Source of the DNA: a virus
Reading direction: 5' to 3' (one strand)
DNA length: 23,309 nt
IMG/VR virus record: IMGVR_UViG_3300020405_000021
Coordinates: 1 to 23,309 of that record
Shown here: in pieces, positions 19,401-23,309 of the stretch
How positions within the stretch are numbered: position 1 is the stretch's first letter
How the letters are laid out: every line of letters starts with the position of its first letter
Notes under the pieces: model-generated
The model's input: only the letters and a program-made list of their open reading frames with translations
Database searches by the model: none
What the model was told of the DNA's origin: nothing
Made by a program: the position numbers and the translations under genes

Positions 19401-20814
19401 TGTTTAATTTAATTGTTCCACCAATTTCACTAGTAGTAACTCCAACTTGAAATCTTGAACTTGAATTGTAAATCCAACTATTTACGAATTTTTGTCTATA
19501 ATCTAATGATTCATTTAATATTTTTTCTCCAACATTCTTTACAAATATTTTTTCTCCCTCTCTAATTAAAGATAAGTTTTCATCAGTTACTAATTTAGAT
19601 AAAACTCCAGTAATTCTCAATTCAACCTTTTTAGTTGCATCACCATTCTCATAACCAAATATAAAGTCATCATTTCTTATACTATCTGCAGTATTAATAG
19701 GGACATCAATACCTTCACATCCAAAAAACTGATTTAAAGATTTTGATTTGTATTCAATTGTATTAGTTCCACTCTTAAGAATTCCTGTATTACCAAAACC
19801 AATAGTTGAATCAACAGTTATAATAGAATCAGTTGTTGATACTCCCGATAATACTTTGGTATGTGGAGTTACTGAGAATATACCTTGTATTAAATCACGA
19901 TCACTATATCCTACAAATAATGCAATTTTATAATAAGTTTTACCATCTCTATTGAATATCTCAACCTCAGATACAGATCCATTAGTTCCTAAATCATTAT
20001 TTTTAAATATTGTCTGTCCTACTAGGTTTTGAGGATCTTTATCCTCAGTAATTAAATCTGCAATTATTACTTCTCTTCTTATATACTCAGCATCAGAGGG
20101 TTTAATTACGTTATTTTCGAGATCTAAAATCCTTGACTCTACTCCATATAATACCTTAAATAAAACTCTTATTGACTCCTCTACACCTTTTGAACGATAA
20201 AAAGAACGAGCAAATTTTACAAAGTTACCAACATCTAAGTCTGATGCTAAAGTTGAGTTTTCAAAACCTGGTAAAAACGTCTTTTTTAATTTTTTATAAA
20301 ACTCTTGTAAAAATAAAACAGATAGATTATTTACTACAGAACCATTAACATGTGAAGATGCTGTAGTTTCTTCAAATTTTAAACTTTCTTTATTAACATC
20401 TAATAATGAAGATGAAATCCCAACATTATATCCAGTTACTCCACTAAAACCACGCAGACATCCTGTGAATGAAGTAGATGTAATTCCAGTGTAAGATATT
20501 ATTTCATCATCTATCTTAAGTAAACCATACTCTGTTGGAAATCCTTTAGTGCTTGGAACATTTATAGTTGTATCAGTTGATTCTATACTAGTTGTAATTG
20601 AAGTGACACCGACAATGACTTCTGGAACTAAATTATCGACTTTTAAATATTGATCAAAATTACTGATTAAATCAGTTGGACCTCCTTGAAATTCTTGAGA
20701 GATATAATATTGTTTAAAAAATTCGACTGCGTTAGGAAAATCAGCAGAGACGAACTCTGGCAACTGATTCTCAATAATTGTATTGACTTTTATTCTTTTG
20801 TCAAATTGTGACAT
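7456..20814 (-). CDS. Giant baseplate/tail protein in the gp7 position (4,452 residues)
   Basis: Located between gp6 and gp8, where T4 encodes gp7 (about 1,032 residues). The ATG follows a good ribosome site, GAGAGG, 9 nt upstream. Residues 1-70 and about 165-232, including SFYRSKGVEESIRVLFKVLYGVE (204-226), resemble the RSKGT...LF..LFG pattern of simple tail protein I, the counterpart of gp7. A beta module (about 75-130, with LLKIDDEIISYTG and GCLRG) interrupts this core. Related IDDE or GCxG modules recur near 322-372 and 3150-3230. At least ten I..I.I..G.GY repeats occur. HGF..GD modules lie near 871, 995, 1877 and 3030. A YHYH-like domain spans 1283-1386. INGV.Q-type modules sit at 3127, 3322 and 3955. 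A pair of HxYPR repeats lies at 3523 and 3723. The tail (about 4381-4452), with RPLGKLSWGRIYG and TTFPTIQR, is familiar from cyanophage structural proteins. Chain mass is near 480 kDa. No signal peptide, membrane helix or enzyme motif is seen. The gp7 role is inferred from position and the N-terminus; a long tail-fibre-like role is the main alternative. Confidence 0.92.
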   Translation of the reverse strand: MSQFDKRIKVNTIIENQLPEFVSADFPNAVEFFKQYYISQEFQGGPTDLISNFDQYLKVDNLVPEVIVGVTSITTSIESTDTTINVPSTKGFPTEYGLLKIDDEIISYTGITSTSFTGCLRGFSGVTGYNVGISSSLLDVNKESLKFEETTASSHVNGSVVNNLSVLFLQEFYKKLKKTFLPGFENSTLASDLDVGNFVKFARSFYRSKGVEESIRVLFKVLYGVESRILDLENNVIKPSDAEYIRREVIIADLITEDKDPQNLVGQTIFKNNDLGTNGSVSEVEIFNRDGKTYYKIALFVGYSDRDLIQGIFSVTPHTKVLSGVSTTDSIITVDSTIGFGNTGILKSGTNTIEYKSKSLNQFFGCEGIDVPINTADSIRNDDFIFGYENGDATKKVELRITGVLSKLVTDENLSLIREGEKIFVKNVGEKILNESLDYRQKFVNSWIYNSSSRFQVGVTTSEIGGTIKLNTKIDKSSIKDGDTFQVLRRNETTADDFFTIPNGGVNLSDNQISVQNLNFNPVLGEEYDIRRVIKKASSSGIEIREGNNNIMSDILNVYVDGTADGYVASNSLPSYTITDKVIDEKIIGIAQTTTNFSLDGLNPDTDSYSFLSFNFDTIRDIKFIRGDAIVYNSVKDPNSTDNNPSDIIPGLNDGEIYYVDPQPEQPGTKITRIALYLSRAQIGTASTVQIGLGQSLTDQHIFTLQRHHDKKISANKILRKFPLEQNLFNATNNDENVDDIGLLKDGVEIRSPISEDFISYGGITKIDVINGGSGYDVNNPPKIFVESSTGEQALAEPVLSGSVEKVLIDPQDFDIASVKNISLTGGNGTGCVLEAITGERYRELEFNSKDIFFGGGIDIEDETITFTRKHNLENGELVYYLNNGNPSIGIGAAYDGTNTITGTLASGDPYYVRVVNSTTVRIYNTKNDALSGINTVGLSTDTAASGIHAFRTISKNTITDIKVINSGEGYQHRKLIVKPSGISTSFNTINFVNHGFNHGDLVDYAPMVGIGSTMPKEIQGLSTTTSYYVMKVDDNSFKLANAGVGGTSIVDFERGKIVGLNSTGTGYQTFKYPDIKVNLEVGYGGTITGGFNITPYVKGSFTDAYVYETGSDYGSKILNTLINPSVTIDGGKNAELKPIVSNGKIIDVVIVDQGENYFSKPDITITSSDGSGVGAIVRPVIENGKLIDTVVINSGIGYNELTTNAYLDNSGLNGNFEANVRVLRINEKSRTGDTVLVPRGDFLSFCVIGCDQELISNLEVNTFNVTSSGDFDTPAKHSSIIGWAYDGNPIYGPFGYTEPNNINSPIKLIESSYAKDSTKVENRPTGFIDGYFVDDFVYDASGDLDIHNGRFCKTPEFPNGVYAYFATVEVNINGKLNGSYPYFIGKTFRSPLIKENLKLTHDFDFNNSNLIRNTYPYNVGEEFANNDFIIESNEFIRQSAEVTSVSKGEVESITILNPGTGYKVGDRTSFDNTDTNGTGLNAEVSDIVGLGVSSIQTNLTTFEDVVFTWENSNQVNAKYLPFLELNDKDNILVSGLNKSILGLSDSFTIGITTSRVKLLAPTKTVASGSLAIEDIFVSKIPNDVSIGGTIRVGSGNTSAVQPGTIDETMMVINIFPLEKAIRVVRNTGVAHTYGSNVDILNTVISIPASTTKFESQLNDVVYFNAPQQIGLGTDGEGISTNYFVGDRVDSVSIPNRQIYLPNHPFVTGQKVKLNVPNTSNKQLNVATSDDPNDSDGNFSIPFTGNSQDLFVIKKSNNYIGLSTVAIGSTSEGLYFKSNASNVSGINTHLYNITSQFEQVTGDIDKVISTLTTKVAAANTTTHNLQNGDIVTINVVPNLSVGLGKTTPVQVDYNTEFEKLIVDPIKFVSADVETDRIDIANHGFETGDKVLYTGDGSGIANGLYFVHKINSRYFQLAETYNDLYSNPINLINITANTGGNNQVISLVNPQIKVYKNSKLTFGLSTTNLADFDFKIFNENGENEYLSSLDSTTFNVQRQGTIGIGTNLNDLVGATLTLQSSASTPLVLYYGLTKGGFISTADTDVQNYSQIVFVDSIYNGDYKISNVTDESFEFSPKVPEILNYDETNCDVIEYSTKSKNVNGGIKNIEILSNGFNYKRPPVFKEVLSVTGANANLVAESKNIGKIENIRVLDIGYEYSADKTLQPEVFVPSIINIDNLDQITEIDIVDGGSDYTTPPNLVVFNPTSNIIVDELSLDPKAPEQSISSVDIIAPINGLDSVEHKIFAINNSNGIGINSIQSSSGGLVTCFMETPFNGFLDPQPFAVGDEIYVEGIQRLGEAGIGTQGGAAGGDILGEGFNSADHHFQFFKVVSYTPGTTTIVKYSVAGVTTNPGIAKTFQSGYASIINKNKYPQLVPVQSRGVFQQNEALTLNGQDSDLTVVEIRNDYIKLDGLDYIKKGDRILGKVTGVSAEIVNIKNNLAKFEIDFSSRQDIGWIDDIGKLNDDTQVTPNNDYYQNLSYSVKSPIPWDKFSNSLNSIIHPAGLKNFSDTFVETKTRVGVGTTVDSISVTILDIVSDDNRVDAINNFDNALDFNSLGNKSKSLLLSEKKLTNFNKCITNRVLIHDDVSDEFSSVGFAANSTILNEITGKFVHYLIQVVDPDTFDAQLSELVILTTQEDVFLVEKSSDSAGVGLDNVDGNLRLGTFDTEIKSDGTKNLLFNPSEKFIKDHDVKMIKTFYDVDALGVTTSVIGNIQLVSANVGIASATQEQIQAVGFNTTTVVEFNKDEFNGLHATIFVQDSLTKEINYNEITVDFDGVDTTTSQIYIDDRGTTNTSNTVGIVTTRLEGGLVKIQIENDRENPLDAKANIVGLGTITAGIGTFRFLASGQPQGAERSARFESTVNTGTGTSISYANLDKTLDSSIKSLIRVSTGQTSAIHQVVAVRDAEDILVVQYPYVSLGSTTGIGSFISDTNGDNISLLFVPDSEFTDEVTVQAYNQILNTESDFDNLPGTLKYGAVEQDILLSTYDGLAGRRANKTKFDLTFEGTPIYSKTFNPDGANLEKSTGIFTLPSHFFNTGEEITYEPTSTFIGVAATAVSIGATINNAGVTTDILPSTVFAKVISEDKFQLFPTKEDITSGIAITFTGIGAGNAHKLNMSNKLSKTIIGLDGVVQQPITFTELNYTLDVNIGAATTQFSLSGISSISTFDVLKIDDEYMKIIEVGFSSTSDGSGKIDDQLNVSLGISNIPTVRVERGVLGVGATSHNNGDVIRVHRGSFNIVDSSIHFIEPPKGNTRTRRTETEIPFVKANFSGRTFLRQSYDTNMLFDDISDNFTGLTTAYNLKVGGANTSAGIDGRGNGVVFINGVFQTPDTANNTGNEENYNVGIDTIAGISTIRFTGITSENGQFIVSDSDINQNQIPRGGLIVSLGSTEGLGYAPLHGANVKAEKNSNGELTGIVGIGTSSGFNIGIQTADYDNNTGIITVTTNDVHGFGLNKPTTVKLKGLEFKCPKTVVGQPTNANYTPSNGNLVITINNHGLVNGDAVVLETDSFVFTCTKDSNATNHSYPRATDPAANQYLTVSNVTTNTFRVNVGASAPGDQYTHTFVSATATAVQTIGGGGYVGVTTTIFQDHERGLFVVGIVSERTFEVKAGASTIPHTYQGGGHVYEFYEDLTFGSGYRGGSVAIGVTDIAYEHRFVSSGIGSIKKGTYNGDSFTATDAFYESHSGLLTLTIPDHTFTTSDTVGIDTGGIVFKCSKDAFLGNHPYPRAVSKTSFPNSDPFAGTFVSVGSTSLSTITFNVGAGGGGGTGAVVTATVGVGGSLSFDITSPGTGYVNPEIIIPEPVYENLEVVGISRLGVGATTDTGSNLLLNVGVSAASTSVGIGSTLFQIKDFEVARSGHSFKKGDKFKPVGLVTAAHLTSPIQEFELEVLEIFNDKFSAWQFGQIDAIDSIKILQNGKRTRFPLFFNGELLSFEKTLDDPRSALIDLDAVLLIFINGVLQKPGEAYQFQGGTTFTFTEAPSGESGPGLNDHDKVDIYFYKGTDNVDVKLQNVSETIKIGDNLRVFANPTLPGITTSQQKERIVKEILNTDILDTDIYTGLGIDEKNEKPIRWTKQKTDFIINGQKIDKSRSILEPQIYPTSKIIGNLTSTSGKGVNNNDGIFVDDATQFFYENKYDNFTVDSVDALITSGEIKVGASATAIVSTAGTITDINITNSGSGYESATVKIGNPLVGIHTFIQSDGTVGVATTATATATITNGSITDINITNPGFGYSNMAPPQVIIDEPKFKTEKVNGFDQFEGYTGIITGITQITRSGGGPALRFDYYGVVRQPNGTLNTNIAANTLKQGYPVLITDTNVGNGLTSVEPGNANIVGVGTTFVDNVYIVNSIITDGATGTIICHVHTNSASSISGINTEGFFDGDLTSARPLGKLSWGRIYGNDVARSSNPISIGVSGFTVNSGLTTFPTIQRKSYDDQGEKGHRNSGSIRAIIA
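8077..8350 (-). repeat. Tandem pair of GTGA/GxGY beta repeats with a 25-bp direct DNA repeat
   Basis: Residues about 4155-4245 of the giant protein hold two adjacent units. Each has an Ala/Thr-rich strand, then ITDINITN, then GSGY or GFGY, then a Val/Ile strand. The DNA for ITDINITN is nearly unchanged: an identical 25-base stretch on the plus strand begins TTTGTAATATTAATATCTG and occurs at 8132-8156 and 8291-8315. The spacing is 159 bases, exactly 53 codons. This indicates a recent in-frame duplication. Confidence 0.8.
9481..9762 (-). repeat. HPYPR-type beta repeat, second copy
   Basis: Residues about 3685-3778 of the giant protein form the second copy of a module. It starts with G.L.LTI..H (from 3686), then IVFKCSKD, then NHPYPRA (3722-3728), and ends in a NVGAG strand. 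It aligns without gaps to a copy exactly 200 residues earlier over at least 44 positions, 19 of them identical. The Cys in F.C.KD and the H.YPR motif are both conserved. It runs directly into a GTGA...GTGY repeat (about 3770-3800). Confidence 0.75.
10066..10359 (-). repeat. HSYPR-type beta repeat, first copy
   Basis: Residues about 3486-3583 of the giant protein are the first copy of the 200-residue-spaced module. It has GNLVITINNHG, then FVFTCTKD, NHSYPRA (3522-3528) and a FRVNVGAS strand followed by YTHTF. The preceding stretch (about 3438-3475, with VHGFG and EFKCPKT) looks like a third, shortened relative. I recall similar HPYPR modules in other cyanophage structural proteins. No function is known to me. 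Confidence 0.75.
14215..14515 (-). repeat. Cluster of three GxGY-type beta repeats
   Basis: Residues about 2100-2200 of the giant protein hold three successive units of the form I..I.I.D.G..Y...P...V: IKNIEILSNGFNYKRPP, IENIRVLDIGYEYSADKT and ITEIDIVDGGSDYTTPP. They are spaced roughly 40 residues apart. Such units probably form short beta hairpins or a beta-solenoid-like stretch; the fold is inferred. Confidence 0.7.
16657..16968 (-). other. YHYH-like domain inside the giant protein
   Basis: Residues 1283-1386 carry the marks of the YHYH domain family in order: GWAYDGNPIYGPFGY (1283-1297), a D.HNGRF block (Asn at 1349), FPNGVYAYF (1358-1366) and YPYFIG (1381-1386). In cellular members the third block reads YHYH. 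Here it is YAYF, so both histidines are gone. The family's biochemical role is unknown to me. In phage structural proteins it probably serves as a structural or binding domain. Confidence 0.7.
17190..17400 (-). repeat. Pair of GxGY beta repeats
   Basis: Residues about 1140-1205 of the giant protein contain IIDVVIVDQGENYFSKP, then GSGVGAIVRPVIENGK, then LIDTVVINSGIGY. This shows the full unit order: a GTGA-like strand, a Gly/Asn turn, an I..I.I strand, then GxGY and Pro. Single further copies lie near residues 771, 965 and 1455. Confidence 0.7.
17690..18225 (-). repeat. Two consecutive HGF..GD..Y beta modules
   Basis: Residues about 865-1040 of the giant protein show two units that share an order: a T.T/N.V-H (His 871 and His 995), then NGELVYY or HGDLVDY, then YYV.VV or YYVMKV about 33-40 residues later (near 911 and 1028), then a short Ile/Phe-rich strand. 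Related units appear near 1877 (IANHGFETGDKVLY) and near 3030 (SHFFNTGEEITYEP). This module is common in cyanophage tail proteins as I remember them. Confidence 0.65.
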
Positions 20815-20817
20815 AAA

Positions 20818-22794
20818 TTATTTCCTCTCTAAAACTCCATTTGAGTAACTTGAGGTATAGTAATCTCTAGTAAATACAACACCTGATACATCTTCTCCTG
20901 ATGCTATTACGTCCTTCACCATATTTATGTTACTATTAGAAATGTCTAAACTAACAAATAAATCTTTGAGACCTATAACATCATTAGATTCTGGGAATGC
21001 TTGTATTTCTATTATGTCGTTTTGAGAGACAGTTGATGTAATATTAATGGTGTTTAATATTATCTCACCCTTTTTATAGTCAACAGAACCAGCTTCCTTC
21101 ATTAGAACTTTAATATTATTTTTTTGATCTTTAGTAACAACACTAATAGTTCCTTTCATGCTTCCATCAAGATTACCTGCAGCATCTTTATTTGGAATAT
21201 CAGTAAAATATGCTGTCTCTAAACTGCCAGAAATTGTAAATCCAGTACTTTTAATATTATATCCAACAGGATTGATATGGAACATGTTGCCAAAACACAA
21301 TTCATATTGAGCAAATTGATTAATTAAGGCATTCAAGTCCCTTCTAATGATTACTTTAGTGATATTTGAGGTAATACCATCATCAATACGGTCAATTAGT
21401 TGATTTACTTTACTATATTTGAATCTTCCACCAAATTTATTCATCTCAACGTTATCTGCATAAGATTGCAATGCACTTAGAACATCTGTTCTTAGATTGA
21501 TTGATGAACCTATCTTTATGGGGTCATAGTATACGTTAGAGTCAACTTCAATATAGAGTATTTTAAGGTCAATTATCTCAGAGTTGATTCCAGCAATTGC
21601 ATAACTTTTTAATTTATTCTTAATCTGCGATTTATCAAAATCAGATAAAAAAGTGCCATTTTTTGGTTTGATACTTATCTGCACTTTTCCAAATTGTGGT
21701 GGATCTAACTCCTCTCCTCCAATGACTGCAACAGACTCTGTTTGTGGATAAATTTGATTAATTATTGCCTCATAATCTCTTGATGTAACTGCTCTGTGTT
21801 GTGCTGAGTAAAGTCTTGGTGCAAAATACTTAATAGACGACACATCTTCAACTTCTGCCCCGTTAGAAGCGTTTGTAATGGTAGTTACTGTCACACTATC
21901 AGTTGGAGTAAAGAAAGTTCCATCGTCTTTTGTAAAGGTTCCTTGGAAACTAAAATTACTTGGACCATTTCCATCTTTTCCTTCACTTACAATATAAGTT
22001 GCAGTGATTCTTGATCCATTATCAAGTTTTTTACCAAAAAATCCATCTCCAAACAAAATTTCATATTTTTCATCTTGAATTTCTTGTGAAAGATAGATTT
22101 CTGAGTTTTTATTTAAATTTAAAATATTATCAACCTTCGTATACTTTCTTCCAATCGTAGCTTGGTTTGGATCTGCAACATATACGTTTAATGTTGATGC
22201 ATCAATACCAGGACTATCAATTATAAATCTTTGATCCTGTGATGTATCAACTCTGTACACACGATTTAGATATGTTCCTTCGTAAATTGATATATTATCA
22301 GCAAATTGGGCAAATGAGTGAATAATAGCATTTCCGTTTGCATCTGTGCCTACACTTCGACTTACAATTTTAGTTGATGTAATATTATCAGGTATTGAAA
22401 AACGATAAGTTGTATTTTCACTGTTTCCAATACATACAAGTCCAGATCTAAGCGTTAACTTCTTTGGTGTAGCATTTGTAGTTAAACCTAAGTCAACATC
22501 TCCAAGTTTTATTGTTGCAATCGCTGATCTTCTTGAACGTGGTACATATCCAATGTTTCGAGCAAGTGAAACCACGTTTTCACGAATAGTTGCAGAGTCT
22601 AAAAATGACTCATTTGCAACTAAGTTAGCATTAAATGAGTTAATGTAAGTATTATATGCTAAAGTATCAATTAGAACAGAAAAGTTTGACCCTTCAAAGT
22701 CAAAATCCTTAAAATTGGAGTTTGAACGGAGAAAATCTTTGATCTGTGCTTTGATATTTTCAAAGTCTAAACTAGTGTACTGAGTAAAGGGCAT
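20818..22794 (-). CDS. gp6: Baseplate wedge subunit gp6
   Basis: At 658 residues it is almost the length of T4 gp6 (660). The N-terminal block, with FENIKAQIKDFL (11-22), DFDFEGSNFSVLIDTLAYNT (32-51), ANESFLDSATIRENVVSLA (about 61-79) and GYVP, matches the T4 pattern LDYDFEGS...LLAYNT...YESFM.TA. In the middle, AVTSRDYEAII (from about residue 334) and GGEELDPPQFGKVQISIKP (from about 357) are the Baseplate J/gp6 core signature. In T4, gp6 forms the inner ring that ties the wedges together and changes shape during sheath contraction. The ATG is 1 nt after the gp25 stop and has no strong ribosome site, so coupling to gp25 is likely. Its stop lies 3 nt before the giant gene. No unusual features are seen. 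Confidence 0.95.
   Translation of the reverse strand: MPFTQYTSLDFENIKAQIKDFLRSNSNFKDFDFEGSNFSVLIDTLAYNTYINSFNANLVANESFLDSATIRENVVSLARNIGYVPRSRRSAIATIKLGDVDLGLTTNATPKKLTLRSGLVCIGNSENTTYRFSIPDNITSTKIVSRSVGTDANGNAIIHSFAQFADNISIYEGTYLNRVYRVDTSQDQRFIIDSPGIDASTLNVYVADPNQATIGRKYTKVDNILNLNKNSEIYLSQEIQDEKYEILFGDGFFGKKLDNGSRITATYIVSEGKDGNGPSNFSFQGTFTKDDGTFFTPTDSVTVTTITNASNGAEVEDVSSIKYFAPRLYSAQHRAVTSRDYEAIINQIYPQTESVAVIGGEELDPPQFGKVQISIKPKNGTFLSDFDKSQIKNKLKSYAIAGINSEIIDLKILYIEVDSNVYYDPIKIGSSINLRTDVLSALQSYADNVEMNKFGGRFKYSKVNQLIDRIDDGITSNITKVIIRRDLNALINQFAQYELCFGNMFHINPVGYNIKSTGFTISGSLETAYFTDIPNKDAAGNLDGSMKGTISVVTKDQKNNIKVLMKEAGSVDYKKGEIILNTINITSTVSQNDIIEIQAFPESNDVIGLKDLFVSLDISNSNINMVKDVIASGEDVSGVVFTRDYYTSSYSNGVLERK
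20824..20829 (-). promoter_or_regulatory. Ribosome binding site of the giant gene
   Basis: GAGAGG on the minus strand ends 9 nt before the ATG at 20814-20812. It lies inside the last codons of gp6 (the ERK end), so translation of gp6 and the giant gene is probably linked. It is the only clear Shine-Dalgarno site among the five starts in the window and supports the chosen start. Confidence 0.8.
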
Positions 22795-22795
22795 A

Positions 22796-23197
22796 TTATC
22801 TGGTTGGTTCTAATATGAAACTGAAAGATTGAGTTGGAACTTCCAATCCAACTATGTCAAAAAGTACCTTGACCTCTATTTCATTTAAATCTGGTCTGCC
22901 TACCACCTCAAGACCAAGGTTACTAACTCTAGGTTCAAAGTTATACACTGTTTCACGTATTTGGTCTTCAATAACAGTAACTGTTGTCCTTGAATAGTTC
23001 TCAAATAGTGAATCTCGTATGTCTGTGCCTATTAAAGAGTTAAAAAACCTCTCAGTAGGTATTGTTTCAACTAAATTTCTCACTGACCTGACAATTGCAC
23101 GTTCATTAAGTAGCACAGGAAGGTCTTTTGTCACTGGATGAGGTGAAAAAGACAGACTTATATCCTTAAATGCTCTTGATTTGCGTGTGATCGCCAT
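22796..23197 (-). CDS. gp25: Baseplate wedge subunit gp25 (GPW/gp25 family)
   Basis: This 133-residue protein is the same size as T4 gp25 (132). The family core runs from about residue 28 to 130: the NERAIVRSVRNLVETIPTER helix region (31-50), FFNSLIGTDIRDSLFE (51-66), and NFEPRVSNL (86-94), which contains the EPR triplet (88-90) conserved in gp25, phage gpW and the type VI secretion protein TssE. The C-terminal strands include VKVLFDIVG and FSFILEP. In contractile tails this protein nucleates sheath assembly on the wedge. It is the first gene after a late promoter (23216-23223), and the predicted leader is very short with no Shine-Dalgarno site. The stop lies 1 nt before gp6. ATG at 23197-23195 is chosen because it is the only start close to the promoter and gives the family length. 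Confidence 0.94.
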   Translation of the reverse strand: MAITRKSRAFKDISLSFSPHPVTKDLPVLLNERAIVRSVRNLVETIPTERFFNSLIGTDIRDSLFENYSRTTVTVIEDQIRETVYNFEPRVSNLGLEVVGRPDLNEIEVKVLFDIVGLEVPTQSFSFILEPTR

Positions 23198-23202
23198 TAT
23201 TG

Positions 23203-23210
23203 ATACTTTT
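23203..23210 (-). promoter_or_regulatory. Shared octamer AAAAGTAT in the gp25 leader
   Basis: AAAAGTAT lies 5 nt after the late promoter and 5 nt before the gp25 ATG, which mirrors the arrangement upstream of gp8. It falls on the predicted transcription start. The repetition suggests a conserved initial transcribed sequence or leader. There is no direct evidence of function. Confidence 0.4.
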
Positions 23211-23215
23211 AGATT

Positions 23216-23223
23216 TATTTATA
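23216..23223 (-). promoter_or_regulatory. T4-type late promoter for gp25-gp6-giant gene
   Basis: The minus strand reads GATATAAATAAAT, which contains an exact TATAAATA late element. It is 5 nt after the stop of the upstream gene and 18 nt before the gp25 ATG, in a non-coding gap. It would drive a unit of about 16 kb covering gp25, gp6 and the giant gene. Confidence 0.85.
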
Positions 23224-23228
23224 TCCCA

Positions 23229-23309
23229 TCATGGAGTATATTCGTATCCATACTTCTGTAAATATTCCTCAAACAACTCATCAGGAACTTTTCCTTCCCA
23301 ATATTCCTT
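23229..23309 (-). CDS. C-terminal end of an unidentified gene (5' end beyond the window)
   Basis: From the right edge the minus strand is open for 26 codons and then ends in TGA (23231-23229). The tail peptide contains YWEGKVPDELFEEYLQKYGY, which is acidic and aromatic and looks like a genuine helical C-terminus rather than noise. The stop lies 5 nt before the gp25 late promoter, the spacing expected for a real gene end in this tightly packed region. I do not recognise the family from so short a piece. It could be a small late protein or the end of a structural gene. Confidence 0.55.
   Translation of the reverse strand, partial: KEYWEGKVPDELFEEYLQKYGYEYTP

Noticed and set aside
7547-19933. 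Short plus-strand open frames across the giant gene
   Set aside because: All are antisense to a continuous 4,452-codon frame with clear protein repeats. None has a plausible promoter or ribosome site.
1-23309. tRNA genes, auxiliary metabolic genes, defence or integration genes
   Set aside because: Essentially the whole window is occupied by structural coding sequence, and I saw no cloverleaf, integrase or enzyme signature.

Overview
The window looks like part of the late structural (baseplate) module of a marine T4-like myovirus. The DNA is clearly AT-rich. Every real gene lies on the minus strand, and the genes are packed with almost no space between them. The products carry the Gly/Thr/Ser-rich beta repeats (GIGT, GSGY and HGF..GD types) typical of baseplate and tail proteins of T4-like phages of Prochlorococcus, Synechococcus and related marine bacteria. 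I infer a cyanophage, or less likely a SAR11 phage. The sequence shows no host marker that would settle this.

Layout in transcription order, from the right edge to the left edge. (1) The 3' end of an unidentified gene (23229-23309). (2) A T4-type late promoter, TATAAATA, at 23216-23223. (3) gp25, baseplate wedge (22796-23197). (4) gp6, baseplate wedge (20818-22794). (5) A giant gene for a 4,452-residue protein in the slot where T4 has gp7 (7456-20814). (6) A second exact late promoter at 7436-7443. (7) gp8, baseplate wedge (5813-7414). (8) A DUF4815-type structural protein whose reading frame is open for 1,937 codons and runs off the left edge (1-5811). The gaps between genes are 1, 3, 41 and 1 nt. 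The 41-nt gap holds the second promoter. No intergenic stretch reaches 300 bases.

How the genes work together: in contractile phages gp25, gp6 and gp7 (or the simpler W, J and I proteins) form the core wedge bundle around the hub, gp8 sits on the wedge, and larger proteins form the periphery. This window keeps that order. The protein in the gp7 slot appears to keep a small tail-protein-I-like N-terminal core, followed by more than 4,000 residues of repeated beta modules and one YHYH-like domain. The same GxGY repeat also appears in an insertion within gp8 and near the window-edge end of the DUF4815 protein, so three adjacent genes share one building block.

The two late promoters divide the module into two transcription units: gp25-gp6-giant, and gp8-DUF4815. 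Both promoters are followed by the same octamer, AAAAGTAT, where transcription is expected to begin, and then within 5-7 nt by an ATG with no good Shine-Dalgarno sequence. I see no tRNA, mobile element, CRISPR array, integrase, defence gene or convincing terminator.
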